NCBI RefSeq assembly: GCF_040930455.2
Contig: NZ_CP170494.1
Length of the DNA stretch: 64,000 nucleotides
Reading direction: 5' to 3' (one strand)
Source of the DNA: Neopusillimonas maritima
Lineage (GTDB): Bacteria > Pseudomonadota > Gammaproteobacteria > Burkholderiales > Burkholderiaceae_B
The notes beneath the pieces were generated by a model. That model saw only the letters and a program-made list of their open reading frames with translations. It was not told the origin of the DNA and ran no database searches. The position numbers and the translations under genes were made by a program. Positions 42,722-52,610 of this stretch are shown here, piece by piece; position 1 is the stretch's first letter, and each line of letters begins with the position of its first letter.

Positions 42722-43349
42722 CGGTTACAAGGTAAGCCTGTTGTCACCCTCGGGCCGGGCCGAATCGCTGGCACAGGAGCTCAACGGGATCGGTATGACG
42801 GGCTCCAATCAGTCGGTGGACGACCTGGAACAACTGGTAAAGGCTACCGTTCAAAAGTGGGGGCGTATTGACGTGCTGCTAAACAGCGCCGGGCATGGCC
42901 CGCGGGGTGACATACTCAGCCTGAGCGATGAGGATTGGCATACAGGACTTGATGTTTACCTGATGAATGTAATCCGGGCGACACGACTGGTCACCCCCAT
43001 TATGAAAGCGCAAAACTCGGGGACCATTGTGAATATTTCAACCTTTGCGGCGTTCGAGCCTGACCCCACCTTTCCAACTTCGGGGGTATTCCGGGCGGGC
43101 TTGGCCTCATTCACCAAGCTGTTTGCCGATGCCCACGCAAAACACCATATTCGCATGAACAACATTCTTCCCGGCTTTATCGACAGCTATCCCGAATCGC
43201 CGGAACTTGTCGCCCGCATTCCCATGGGCCGCTTCGGAACAACCGAAGAGATTGCACAAACCGTTGCCTTTCTATGCTCGCCCGGCAGCACATATATTAC
43301 GGGCCAAAATATTCGGGTCGACGGCGGCATCACCCGATACATTTCCTAA
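42711..43349 (+). pseudogene. Short-chain dehydrogenase without its N-terminus
   Basis: The SDR frame enters as LANNGYKVSLLSPSGR and continues through GRIDVLLNSAGHGPRGD, IVNISTFAAFEPDPTFP and the C-terminal CSPGSTYITGQNIRVDGGI. The first strand and the TGxxxGxG dinucleotide loop (about 20-25 residues) are absent. The usual YxxxK pair is also not standard: the region reads SGVFRAGLASF, so even the parental protein was an atypical SDR. An in-frame extension to the left runs through LysR sequence in antisense and is not part of the gene. Confidence 0.78.
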
Positions 43350-43434
43350 AGCCGCAACCGACAACACGACCCGGTTTTCCTGCGGCTGCGAGCATGGTTA
43401 TGATTCGTCATGAGCCGATCACAGGAAAACCATT

Positions 43435-44112
43435 TTGCGCCCCAGCCTTTCAATTATTATGCCCACGCTTAATGAGGCATCAGGCATTACAAACGCACTT
43501 ACTGCACTTCAACCGTTACGGGAACGCGGCGTCCAAATCATTGTTGCCGACGGCGGCAGCACCGATTGCACACTGAAATTAGCCGCCCCGAAAGCCGACA
43601 TCGTCATTCGCTGTTCCCCGGGCCGCGCATCTCAAATGAACGCTGGTGCAACGCACGCCACCGCGCCAATCCTGCTTTTCCTTCATGCCGATACGGTTTT
43701 GCCTGCTCATGCCGACACGATTGTGTTCGATGCATTAAACGGCGAGCCCGGCTGGGGACGCTTCGATGTCCGAATTACAGGCAAACACCCCATGCTGAAA
43801 GTGGTCGCCATGCTGATGAACGTCCGTTCCCGCTTGACCGCTATCGCAACGGGTGACCAGGCCATTTTCATCAGCCGCAGTTTGTTCGACGAAGTAGCCG
43901 GGTTTCCAAACCAGCCGCTGATGGAAGACATTGAACTATGCAAACGATTACGCCAACTGCGGCGCCCAGCATGTCTCTTCGCTAAAGTGGAAACATCCGG
44001 CAGGCGCTGGGAGACTCGCGGCGTTTGGAAAACAATTTTGTTAATGTGGTGCTTGCGATGGCGTTACTGGCGCGGTGTGCCGGCCACCGAACTGGCAAAG
44101 GAGTATCGATGA
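43435..44112 (+). CDS. TIGR04283-type family 2 glycosyltransferase
   Basis: A 225-residue GT-A protein. RPSLSIIMPTLNEASGI opens the nucleotide-binding fold, IVADGGSTDCTL and PILLFLHADTVLP hold the Asp residues for sugar-nucleotide/metal binding, and a GDQAIFISRSLFDEVAGFPNQPLMEDIELCKRL region follows. Translation starts at TTG 43435. The family is called rSAM/selenodomain-associated transferase 2 and is almost always next to TIGR04282, as here (four-base overlap). The product is unknown. Confidence 0.87.
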   Translation: MRPSLSIIMPTLNEASGITNALTALQPLRERGVQIIVADGGSTDCTLKLAAPKADIVIRCSPGRASQMNAGATHATAPILLFLHADTVLPAHADTIVFDALNGEPGWGRFDVRITGKHPMLKVVAMLMNVRSRLTAIATGDQAIFISRSLFDEVAGFPNQPLMEDIELCKRLRQLRRPACLFAKVETSGRRWETRGVWKTILLMWCLRWRYWRGVPATELAKEYR

Positions 44113-44732
44113 ACCCAAAAACACCCGGCACCAGTTTGGTCATTCTCGCAAAAGCCCCGAAACCGGGGTTTGCCAAAACCCGGCTGATTCCCCAGCTCGG
44201 CGCAAACGGCGCCGCACAATTGGCAACGCAACTTCTGAATCACACCGTTTCAGTTGCGTGTTCAACACACTTCGAAATGATCGATTTATGCATAACGCCC
44301 TGCCCTCCCGACCCTTTGTTCAAAACGATTTCAAGCGCCGAAAACCTGACCCTAAGCTGCCAGACCGACGGCGACCTGGGGCAACGCATGTCGGCCGCTT
44401 TCTTTAAACACCTTGAACGCACGCCTAAAGTGCTGTTAATCGGTACTGATGCGCCGGGCGTAACCGCCGGGATGCTTCATGAGGCATCCCGCCTCCTGGA
44501 TACACATGATGCCGTATTCATTCCTGCACTGGACGGGGGCTACACCCTGATTGGCCTTCGCAAGCATCATCCCTCATTATTCAGCAACATCCCGTGGAGT
44601 ACCGCATCGGTTATGGCGGCAACACGCACCGCATTAAAAAAAGCGAAGCTTAGCTGGGCGGAAATGACACCCCTTCCCGATATCGACGAACCCCAAGACC
44701 TGGTTCACCTTCCGGGCGACTGGACGCAATAA
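44109..44732 (+). CDS. TIGR04282-type transferase (cofactor C-like)
   Basis: A 207-residue nucleotidyl/sugar-transferase-like protein. LVILAKAPKPGFAKTRLIPQLG is the signature start, with the central KVLLIGTDAPGVTAGMLHEA and AVFIPALDGGYTLIGL. It is partner of the preceding TIGR04283 gene (ATGA overlap). Twelve bases downstream begins the methylthioadenosine phosphorylase gene, so all three are probably one transcript. The molecular role is not established. Confidence 0.88.
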   Translation: MNPKTPGTSLVILAKAPKPGFAKTRLIPQLGANGAAQLATQLLNHTVSVACSTHFEMIDLCITPCPPDPLFKTISSAENLTLSCQTDGDLGQRMSAAFFKHLERTPKVLLIGTDAPGVTAGMLHEASRLLDTHDAVFIPALDGGYTLIGLRKHHPSLFSNIPWSTASVMAATRTALKKAKLSWAEMTPLPDIDEPQDLVHLPGDWTQ

Positions 44733-44744
44733 AGGAGCACTTTT

Positions 44745-45590
44745 ATGTTGGCAATTATGGGCGGAACCGGTTTGCACGACCTGCCTGATCTGACCGTTGT
44801 GGAACGTATCCAGGTAGATACCCCTTTTGGCTCACCATCGGGCGACATCGTTCAAGGACGCTTTCACGAACACAATGTGCTGTTCCTGGCGCGCCACGGT
44901 GCCGGACACCGCCTGTTGCCGCATGAGGTTAACTACCGCGCCAATATCTTTGCCTTAAAGGCAGCAGGCGCCACGATGTTGCTGGGCTTCTCGGCAGTTG
45001 GCAGTCTGGCGCTTGATGTCAAGCCTGGTGATCTCGCCATGCCGGAACAGTATTTTGATTTTACGCGCGGGAAACGTGAATACACCTTCTTCGGCAACGG
45101 CGTAGCAGCCCATGTCTCAACCGCTAAGCCGGTTAGCGCGGCATTGGTCGATTGGATTGACGACACCGCACATGAATTAAACGTCTCGTTTCACCGAAAC
45201 CTCACCTATGCTTGTGTAGAAGGCCCCCGCCTTGGGACCCAGGCTGAAAGCCATTTCCTGCGCCAGGCAGGCTGCCACTTGGTTGGTATGACTAACGTAC
45301 CTGAAGTTTTTCTGGCACGCGAAGCCCAAATGGCATACGCCACAGTGGGCCTGGTGACCGATTACGATTGCTGGCTCGACGACCCAACCCAACATGTGAG
45401 TGTCGAGCATGTTTTTCAACTCTACGGTGCAACATTGGCCAAAGCGCAGAATGTGCTTAAGGCAGCAATGCAGCGGCCGCTGCCCGAACCAGAATCCGAA
45501 ATACGGTCGGCGCTAAAAGGAGCTGTCCTGACGCGCGATACTGAATTGACGGAAGTGCAGTGGCAGTGGCTGGATACCCTTAAACGCTAG
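44745..45590 (+). CDS. 5'-Methylthioadenosine/inosine phosphorylase (MTAP family)
   Basis: A 281-residue PNP-family phosphorylase. LAIMGGTGLHDLP (phosphate loop), LFLARHGAGHRLLPHEVNYRANIFALKAAG and the substrate region CVEGPRLGTQAES...HLVGMTNVPEVFLARE are present. In family members the N of TNVPE and Asp in VTDYDCW choose the purine. It splits methylthioadenosine or methylthioinosine by phosphorolysis. It has an AGGAG site eight bases upstream. It converges on the NDH-2 gene with only two bases between stops. Confidence 0.9.
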   Translation: MLAIMGGTGLHDLPDLTVVERIQVDTPFGSPSGDIVQGRFHEHNVLFLARHGAGHRLLPHEVNYRANIFALKAAGATMLLGFSAVGSLALDVKPGDLAMPEQYFDFTRGKREYTFFGNGVAAHVSTAKPVSAALVDWIDDTAHELNVSFHRNLTYACVEGPRLGTQAESHFLRQAGCHLVGMTNVPEVFLAREAQMAYATVGLVTDYDCWLDDPTQHVSVEHVFQLYGATLAKAQNVLKAAMQRPLPEPESEIRSALKGAVLTRDTELTEVQWQWLDTLKR

Positions 45591-45592
45591 AC

Positions 45593-46825
45593 TTAACCTG
45601 CATCACGACCGATCTGCACCGCCGGTGCCGACTGCAGAACAGGGGCGGCATCGGCCAGAATATCTGCCCGTATACCCGACAGTGGCGGATAAATACGTTG
45701 GCGGTTGATGATTTGCTTGGTGCGTTTTGCATCGTTACGCACGGCAATAACCTCACGATTCCAACCCTGGGTGTAAACAGCGCCCCATGCACCTAAGTCA
45801 ACGACATTCACATACCGCTCAACCAATAACGGCAGCATGGGAACATCAAACAGGTCCGCTATCACATTGTGACCCGCATAACGTCCCATTGGGCGCCCAT
45901 GCTGACACGACATCACGTTGTCATGCCCCGGGCAAATCTCGAACCGCGCGGTGTCGCCGGCCGCGAATACATTAGGTGTTCCGGTGACACGCATGAAATG
46001 ATCAACACTTACCCGGCCGGCAGCGTCGAGCGACGATGAAATACGGCTACCCAAGGAGGGTGCCCGCATCCCGGCACACCATACTACCGTAGCAGCCGGT
46101 ATAAACTCACCACCTTCAAATTCAACGCCATCCTTGGATACCGCCCGCACCAACCATCCACATCGCACCTCAATTTTCAGGTCGCTCAATGCTTGCGCAA
46201 TCACTGCCTGGGCCTCATTGCCCATTGACTGGGCAGCCTGTGAACTCGCATCAACCAAGATGACGCGCACAGACTGCGCGCGCGATGCTCCGGCAAGCTG
46301 AAGCAAACGAGTCGGCAACTCACTTGCCAGCTCAATACCCGTTAGCCCCGCCCCGACCACCACAACCGTAAATTGGCCGTCGAACGATTCAAGCGCACTT
46401 AACCGGCGCAAGTGGAGATTCATGCATTCGGCGGCGGGATATGTGTCGATATCATGAAGATAATCCGCCCCTGGGAAGTTCGGCCGCACCACATGGCTTC
46501 CCAATGTATAAACCAGCCGGTCGTAACTGAGCGCCTGAGCTCCTTGTTCAGTGTGAAGCCGAACCTCACGACTCCCGGTATCGATATCCACGACTTTGGC
46601 GCGCACGTGCTCGACCCCAATCGGCTCCAACACTTTGCTTAACGGAACCAGCGACGGGGCAAGATCGTCTTCGTAGTTACGCACACGAATACTGTGGTAA
46701 TCGTTCTGATCAACAACGATCAACCTAACGTCGTTCGTCGCACCCAGTTCATCAAGCTTGCGCGCTGCACCGGCCGCTGCGGCCAACCCCGCAAAACCCG
46801 CCCCCGCTATCACCACATTCTTCAT
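45593..46825 (-). CDS. Type II NADH dehydrogenase-like FAD oxidoreductase
   Basis: About 410 residues of the NDH-2/FAD-dependent pyridine nucleotide-disulphide oxidoreductase family. The FAD motif is NVVIAGAGFAGLAAAAG, the NADH motif VVVVGAGLTGIELASEL, and the late FAD-binding motif GTPNVFAAGDTARF. There is no long C-terminal amphipathic helix, so quinone docking is uncertain. ATG 46825 has AGGAG at the proper distance. It probably recycles NADH without proton pumping. Confidence 0.87.
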   Translation of the reverse strand: MKNVVIAGAGFAGLAAAAGAARKLDELGATNDVRLIVVDQNDYHSIRVRNYEDDLAPSLVPLSKVLEPIGVEHVRAKVVDIDTGSREVRLHTEQGAQALSYDRLVYTLGSHVVRPNFPGADYLHDIDTYPAAECMNLHLRRLSALESFDGQFTVVVVGAGLTGIELASELPTRLLQLAGASRAQSVRVILVDASSQAAQSMGNEAQAVIAQALSDLKIEVRCGWLVRAVSKDGVEFEGGEFIPAATVVWCAGMRAPSLGSRISSSLDAAGRVSVDHFMRVTGTPNVFAAGDTARFEICPGHDNVMSCQHGRPMGRYAGHNVIADLFDVPMLPLLVERYVNVVDLGAWGAVYTQGWNREVIAVRNDAKRTKQIINRQRIYPPLSGIRADILADAAPVLQSAPAVQIGRDAG

Positions 46826-46861
46826 AAGATCTCCTTTCAAAGCCGGAACTTTTGAACAAGC

Positions 46862-48382
46862 TCAGGGTGCCTGCTTTTCCGCAATACGCTGCTTTTGAAT
46901 GCTTTCCAGACCATGTAAAGCCTCTTGGGCACCAACGTGCAAAGGAACGGATAGCCCCCGTCGGGCGTTCTGAATCGACACCTGCGCTCCCTGCGCGGAA
47001 CCTTTTTCAAGTAAGTCGTTACCACTTTGATACAGTACTTCGGTAATTCGTTTGGCCTCGTCTCGTGTCAACTCATCGGTTGACAGCAACAGCGCCGCCA
47101 TGCCAACGGTTGTAATCGTTTCCCGCTGCCCAGGATAGGTACCTGATGCAATACTCAAGGGTATTAAAACCGGATTCGCCTTAACAACTTCCTGAATTGC
47201 GTCACGCTCTAAAGGCAACAACTTCAATGAAGCTTCGGCCAACGCATCACGTAATACGTTGGCGGGGACACCAATGATATGAACGGTTGCGTCGACACCT
47301 CCGCGGTTCAACACAGGCAGTGATGCGGCAAAAGGCAATTCGCTCACCTCATAATCAACACCCGCCTTCAAGCCGTGGGCCTCCAGAACGGCGGTTAGCG
47401 TGGTTCGAATCGCTGAGCCGGGCGGCCCCAACGCCACCTTTTTCCCTTTCAGGTCTGCTATTTGACTCAACCCTGCGTCGTCGCGCACCACGATATGAAC
47501 CATTTCAGGATACAAACTGCCCAACGCGCGAATTTGCGCAAACTGCCCCTGCGACTCGAACGGCCCTTCGCCCTCGTAAGCAAGACGCGCAGTGTCGGCC
47601 TGGGCAATCGCCAAAACGGCATCACCGGAACGCAAGAGACGAATATTATCGGCACTGCCACCGGTCGTCAGCGCCGCAATTCTTACACCATGCTCACGAC
47701 CAATTTGCCCCAGCGCGCGAGCGAATGCCGCATACTCCCCCTGCTCCGGCCCACTGGCCAATGGGTAGCCTTGCTGCATGCGGGTTAACCGGCCATCGAT
47801 TCGGGCAACCGAGCGCTGCAACTCCTGTTGCAACACACGCTGCGCCGCAGTAGAGCCTGTATTCACCACCGATTGCGTAATTTCGTTCAACGTACCCAAC
47901 AGCTGTCGGGCAACGGGTTGAGAAACACCCGACTCATAATTTGGTACGGTTGCCGAAGTCAGCCCAGGCGGCGTTACAAACACCCAATTTCCACCGTCTT
48001 TGCGATAAATGGCGCTGCCGTGAGCTTCGATGACATCACCGGCCTCGTTGCCACCCGACTTCACGCCGACGACACCTCTGGACCCTGCTCCCAATAACGT
48101 CACTAAAGAGGCGACGCCGGGCTGATCCCATCCGCCAAGCTCAACTTCACGCTCAACCTGTAGCGCAATATCATAATAAATTACCCGCCGCGTCTGCCCT
48201 GCCGGCTCAGTGCTATCTTGTGCCGACCCTTTACGCTGCAAGTCAACAATTTTGAACAGATCATCACCATAGGTTTGCGTGAGCTCTGTTTGCAAGTCCG
48301 AACGCAGCGCGGCATCGTCGGGCTGACGGCTGCAGGCAGCCAGCAAAAATAACAATAGAACTAGGCTTAAGCGTTTAAGCAT
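46862..48382 (-). CDS. TAXI family substrate-binding lipoprotein
   Basis: About 506 residues. The lipobox in LSLVLLLFLLAACSRQ marks a lipoprotein. A non-standard N-terminal region (to about residue 195) is followed by a TAXI TRAP-type binding domain: RIAALTTGGSADNIRLLRSGDAVLAIAQADTARLAYEG, LSQIADLKGKKVALGPPGSAIRTT. It is longer than usual TAXI proteins (about 320) because of that N-terminal part. It lies 12 bases after gltS, with no TRAP membrane genes nearby, so it may supply substrate to GltS. ATG 48394 is an alternative start. Confidence 0.85.
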   Translation of the reverse strand: MLKRLSLVLLLFLLAACSRQPDDAALRSDLQTELTQTYGDDLFKIVDLQRKGSAQDSTEPAGQTRRVIYYDIALQVEREVELGGWDQPGVASLVTLLGAGSRGVVGVKSGGNEAGDVIEAHGSAIYRKDGGNWVFVTPPGLTSATVPNYESGVSQPVARQLLGTLNEITQSVVNTGSTAAQRVLQQELQRSVARIDGRLTRMQQGYPLASGPEQGEYAAFARALGQIGREHGVRIAALTTGGSADNIRLLRSGDAVLAIAQADTARLAYEGEGPFESQGQFAQIRALGSLYPEMVHIVVRDDAGLSQIADLKGKKVALGPPGSAIRTTLTAVLEAHGLKAGVDYEVSELPFAASLPVLNRGGVDATVHIIGVPANVLRDALAEASLKLLPLERDAIQEVVKANPVLIPLSIASGTYPGQRETITTVGMAALLLSTDELTRDEAKRITEVLYQSGNDLLEKGSAQGAQVSIQNARRGLSVPLHVGAQEALHGLESIQKQRIAEKQAP

Positions 48383-48394
48383 GGCCCCTGGCAT

Positions 48395-49612
48395 CTAGAA
48401 GCCCCCCACAAACGGCAACGCGATAATCGAGGTGAGCACAATCACGTTGATAATATCGACCAAGAACGCGCCTGTAACCGGTACGACGATAAACGACTCA
48501 GGAGCCGCACCATGACGCCGCGTGAGTGCTTGCATGTTGGCAATAGCGGTCGCCGTTGCGCCCATCGAAAAGCCGCAAAAAGCGGCCGACATAACCGCCG
48601 CCTCGTAATCTTTTTTAAGTAACCGGAACACCACCCAGCTTGCATAAACCGCGGCAAATAACGCTTGTGCCGCCAGAATAATCAGCAAGGGTCCGGCCAG
48701 GCGGCTGACGCTCGCCAAATCGAGTGTCATCATCGTGAGCCCCAAAAAAACGGCAAGCGAAAATGACCCAATAATTTCCGTCACACGGTCGTGAAGCCGG
48801 ATCCCAAGTGTTGGTCCGACATTTCGAATAACCACGCCAATAGCCAGACACCAAAGAAAATTCGGCAAACTCACAGGCGCATGTTCGACCCATTTAGCAA
48901 CCATGGTTCCAAAAACAACGCATACCAAAGCCGCCCCAAGCGAAGTAATGACCGCCACATAATCAACGGCGGCGGCTTCTTTTGAGGTTTGGTCGTTAAT
49001 TTGAGCCGCGCCCCCTGCCGACACCGGGCCGCCTTTCGCTTTCAAGGCATGCTTTCGTATGAGGCGCTCAGCCACCGGCCCGCCAATCACACCGCCCAAC
49101 ACCAGACCAAATGTTGCCGCCGTCATGGCCAGCACCATCACATCCTGAATATTGTTCACTTCAGCAAATCGCGTCGCATAGGCTGCACCGGTGCCGTGCC
49201 CACCAACAAGCGTGATCGTGCCCCCTATTAATCCCATGAGCGGGTGCATATCAAGTAACCAGGCTATGCCCAGGCCTATGACGTTCTGCAAAATCAAGAA
49301 TGGCACCAGCGCCAGCAAAAACGCGGCAAGACGCGGCCCCCCCCCGGCAACCAACAATTTTAGGTTCGCGGTTAAGCCGATACAACTGAAAAACAGAAGC
49401 AAAAGTGTTGGCTTGATACTGGTGTCAAGCGCAAGCTGAAACCCGCTCCAGTCGGTGATGAAAAATGCGACAATGGCAAACAGCAAACCCCCGACAATGG
49501 GATCTGGAATACTGTAGCGTGACAACACCCCAACTTTGTTCGTGAGCAGCCGCCCAACAACCAAGACCAGGCAGCACGCCAACAAAGACTGTTCAATAGA
49601 AAGTGACAGCAT
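48395..49612 (-). CDS. gltS: Sodium/glutamate symporter GltS
   Basis: A 405-residue protein with two homologous halves of five to six membrane helices each. Both halves carry Gly-rich hairpins: IGGTITLVGGHGTGAAYATRFAEVN in the first, AFCGFSMGATATAIANMQAL in the second. It imports glutamate with Na+. It is followed by the TAXI lipoprotein gene in one operon and is divergent from ppc with a 73-base promoter gap. Confidence 0.9.
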   Translation of the reverse strand: MLSLSIEQSLLACCLVLVVGRLLTNKVGVLSRYSIPDPIVGGLLFAIVAFFITDWSGFQLALDTSIKPTLLLLFFSCIGLTANLKLLVAGGGPRLAAFLLALVPFLILQNVIGLGIAWLLDMHPLMGLIGGTITLVGGHGTGAAYATRFAEVNNIQDVMVLAMTAATFGLVLGGVIGGPVAERLIRKHALKAKGGPVSAGGAAQINDQTSKEAAAVDYVAVITSLGAALVCVVFGTMVAKWVEHAPVSLPNFLWCLAIGVVIRNVGPTLGIRLHDRVTEIIGSFSLAVFLGLTMMTLDLASVSRLAGPLLIILAAQALFAAVYASWVVFRLLKKDYEAAVMSAAFCGFSMGATATAIANMQALTRRHGAAPESFIVVPVTGAFLVDIINVIVLTSIIALPFVGGF

Positions 49613-49685
49613 CCATCCCTCTTAGCATTTTTTCGGTATTGCTGAAGTTTTGCCCAGAAATAATTGAACGGATATTATCATTGCC

Positions 49686-52571
49686 ATGCGACCTTCACCT
49701 TATTCCGAGACTACGCCTACAACCAACTCTTCCTTTTTGCGCGACGACATCAGGCAATTAGGCCGCACATTAGGGCATGTTATTCGTGAATATGAAGGCG
49801 AGTCGATTTTTCTACTGGTCGAAACGCTGCGACGCACGGCAGTTCAACTACGGCGCGATGACCCTGCGCACAACAACAACGCGCTTGCGGAAATCATCAG
49901 GAATATTTCGCTGAAGGAGTCTGCGTCGGTCGCCCGCGCTTTCGGCTACTTTCTGCAACTGTCTAATATTGCCGAAGATCGCGATACGAATCGATATCGC
50001 CGAACACAGCAACTGCATCAGGCCGAAACGGCAAAAGGCAGCCTGACGGCGGTGTTTGCCAAACTTGCCCAACAAGGCATTTCGCACGAGCAAATTGAAA
50101 AATTCTTGCAACAAAGCTGCATCACCCCCGTCCTGACGGCGCACCCCACGGAAGTTCAGCGCAAAAGCACTCTCGACCTGCATCAGGAAATAGCGCAATG
50201 CCTGGCGCACCTTAATGCAAACGCCACGCCGGCCGAATACCACGGGCTCATTGCAAAATTAACGGGCCTGGTTGCCACGCTCTGGCAAACACGCATGCTT
50301 CGTTGGCAAAAACTAACCGTTGTCGATGAAATTGATAACGCATTAGGCTATTACAACCGCACATTTCTCTCCGTCATTCCCTCGCTTTACAAAGATATTC
50401 GCCAAACCCTGAACCCGTCCGATAACCCGTTTCACGTTAACAACCAGCCACTGCCGCCCTTTTTAACGATGGGCAGCTGGATTGGCGGCGATCGGGACGG
50501 CAACCCGAATGTGGACGCCTTCACGCTGGAACAAGCACTAACAAAGCAGTGCACGGTTATTTTGCGGCACTATCTGAATGAGGTTCATGAACTGGGCAAA
50601 GCGCTTTCGCTCTCGGCCTCCCTGGGGCCTGCCGGCAAACCACTGCTCAACCTGGCCCATCAAAGCCGGGACACATCCGACCACCGCGCCGACGAACCAT
50701 ACCGCCGTGCGCTCATTCACATCTATGCTCGCCTGGCTGCAACCGCCGAAACACTTGTCGGCCAACCCCTGGCACAACGCCCAACCTATTGCGCAGCACC
50801 CTATGAAGATGCCGAAACGTTCGGCAACGACCTGTCGGTATTGGCCAAATCACTTGAGCAACACCATGGCGCCGTTATTGCTCACCTGCGATTGGCCGAA
50901 CTGATACAGGCGAGCCGGATTTTCGGGTTCCACCTGGCCAGTGTCGACTTGCGTCAAAGCTCCGATGTTCACGAACGCGTTCTTGATGAGTTATTCAGTC
51001 GTGCAAAAGTATCCTGGCGCGGCAACCCAGTGCATTACACCGAACTGTCGGAAGACGAAAAAACGGCGCTTTTATTGCACGAACTCAACGAAGTTCGCCC
51101 ATTAACCTCTCCCTGGTTAAGCTACTCCGACGAAACGACCAAAGAACTGGGGGTCCTCCAAATGGCCGCGCAATGCCGGAAAAAATTCGGCAAACCCGCA
51201 ATTCAGCAAGCCATTATCTCCCACACTGAAACACTCAGTGACTTGCTGGAGGTTTTGGTTTTGCAGAAGGAAGCAGGGCTGGTGCCACCCGGGCAAATCA
51301 AACCCTCAAGAAGCGGCAAACAGCAGCAACACGCAGAAAACGGCTTGATGATTGTTCCGTTGTTTGAAACTATTCCCGACCTTGAGCGTGCACCGGAAAT
51401 CATGTCGAGCTGGCTGTCATTGCCCCATATTGCCGCCCGCATAAAACACACGCACCGAGGCGTACAGGAAGTCATGCTGGGATACTCCGACAGCAATAAA
51501 GACGGCGGCTACCTGACCTCTAACTGGACCTTGTACTTAACCGAGCGCAAACTGCTATCGCTCTTTAAAGAACACGGCGTCCGTTTACGCCTGTTTCACG
51601 GCCGCGGTGGGTCGGTAGGACGCGGCGGCGGTTCAACTTACGACGCTATCCTGGCTCAACCCCCGGGTACCGTGAACGGCCAAATACGGCTTACCGAACA
51701 AGGGGAGGTTATTCAGGGCAAATACAAAGATGCACATGTGGGCCGTTGGCACATGGAGAACTTTGTTGCCGCGAGCCTCGAGGCCAGTTTACTGAATCAA
51801 ACCTTGAACCAAGACGACGAAGACCCACACATGGACCAGTTGGGCTACGTGGTGGCCATGCTCTCAGAGCATGCGCAAACCACGTATCGCGAACTGGTCT
51901 ATCGCACGCCCGGCTTCCAGGATTATTTCTTTGCCTCCACACCAGTAGGTGAAATTGCCGGCCTGAACATCGGTTCACGGCCTGCATCGCGTAAAGCATC
52001 TCAACGTATTGAGGATCTGCGAGCCATACCCTGGAGTTTTGCCTGGGCGCAATGCCGCGTGATGCTGCCGGGTTGGTATGGTGTGGGAACCGCACTTAAC
52101 CATTACCTGGAACAGGGCTGCAAGCACAGCCCTCGCACCCAATCAGCACGCTTGAAGCAACTTCAAAAAATGGCGAAGGAATGGCCATTCTTCCGGGCCT
52201 TGATGTCGAATATGGAACAGGTGTTGGCCAAAGTCGACATGGGTATCGCTCACGAATACGCCGGGCTGGTGAATGACCCTGAATTGCGCACGCGCATTTA
52301 TAGCCAGATTAAAAAGGAGTTTGAGTTGACATGCACGTTATTCACCCAGGTGTGTCAACGACAACTATTGGCGGAAGACCCCATTTTGCGTGATGCACTG
52401 GCCGAGCGTTTTGCTTACATCGATCCATTGAACCACCTTCAGGTCGCCCTATTGAAACGACACCGTGCCACGCGCCAGCGCGGCAACAAAAACAGTGTCG
52501 AGAGCAGCGCACAACGGTCATTACACATGACCATCAATGGCGTTGCAGCAGGTTTGCGCAACACAGGGTAA
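49686..52571 (+). CDS. ppc: Phosphoenolpyruvate carboxylase
   Basis: A 961-residue enzyme. The catalytic His motif is VLTAHPTEVQRKSTLDLH, the second signature VMLGYSDSNKDGGYLTSNW, and the flexible loop RLFHGRGGSVGRGGGSTYDAI. The C-terminal residues end RNTG (the allosteric Asn-Thr-Gly). It carboxylates PEP to oxaloacetate using bicarbonate, refilling the TCA cycle. In this genome bicarbonate could come from the dabBA system. Confidence 0.95.
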   Translation: MRPSPYSETTPTTNSSFLRDDIRQLGRTLGHVIREYEGESIFLLVETLRRTAVQLRRDDPAHNNNALAEIIRNISLKESASVARAFGYFLQLSNIAEDRDTNRYRRTQQLHQAETAKGSLTAVFAKLAQQGISHEQIEKFLQQSCITPVLTAHPTEVQRKSTLDLHQEIAQCLAHLNANATPAEYHGLIAKLTGLVATLWQTRMLRWQKLTVVDEIDNALGYYNRTFLSVIPSLYKDIRQTLNPSDNPFHVNNQPLPPFLTMGSWIGGDRDGNPNVDAFTLEQALTKQCTVILRHYLNEVHELGKALSLSASLGPAGKPLLNLAHQSRDTSDHRADEPYRRALIHIYARLAATAETLVGQPLAQRPTYCAAPYEDAETFGNDLSVLAKSLEQHHGAVIAHLRLAELIQASRIFGFHLASVDLRQSSDVHERVLDELFSRAKVSWRGNPVHYTELSEDEKTALLLHELNEVRPLTSPWLSYSDETTKELGVLQMAAQCRKKFGKPAIQQAIISHTETLSDLLEVLVLQKEAGLVPPGQIKPSRSGKQQQHAENGLMIVPLFETIPDLERAPEIMSSWLSLPHIAARIKHTHRGVQEVMLGYSDSNKDGGYLTSNWTLYLTERKLLSLFKEHGVRLRLFHGRGGSVGRGGGSTYDAILAQPPGTVNGQIRLTEQGEVIQGKYKDAHVGRWHMENFVAASLEASLLNQTLNQDDEDPHMDQLGYVVAMLSEHAQTTYRELVYRTPGFQDYFFASTPVGEIAGLNIGSRPASRKASQRIEDLRAIPWSFAWAQCRVMLPGWYGVGTALNHYLEQGCKHSPRTQSARLKQLQKMAKEWPFFRALMSNMEQVLAKVDMGIAHEYAGLVNDPELRTRIYSQIKKEFELTCTLFTQVCQRQLLAEDPILRDALAERFAYIDPLNHLQVALLKRHRATRQRGNKNSVESSAQRSLHMTINGVAAGLRNTG

Positions 52572-52572
52572 A

Positions 52573-52604
52573 GATAAGCGCCGACATCACCGGCGGCGCT
52601 TATC
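52573..52604. terminator. Bidirectional terminator between ppc and the MFS gene
   Basis: An 11-base perfect stem GATAAGCGCCG/CGGCGCTTATC lies in the gap of two convergent genes and is followed on the plus strand by CTGTTTTC. It serves ppc and probably also the leftward MFS gene. Confidence 0.75.
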
Positions 52605-52610
52605 CTGTTT

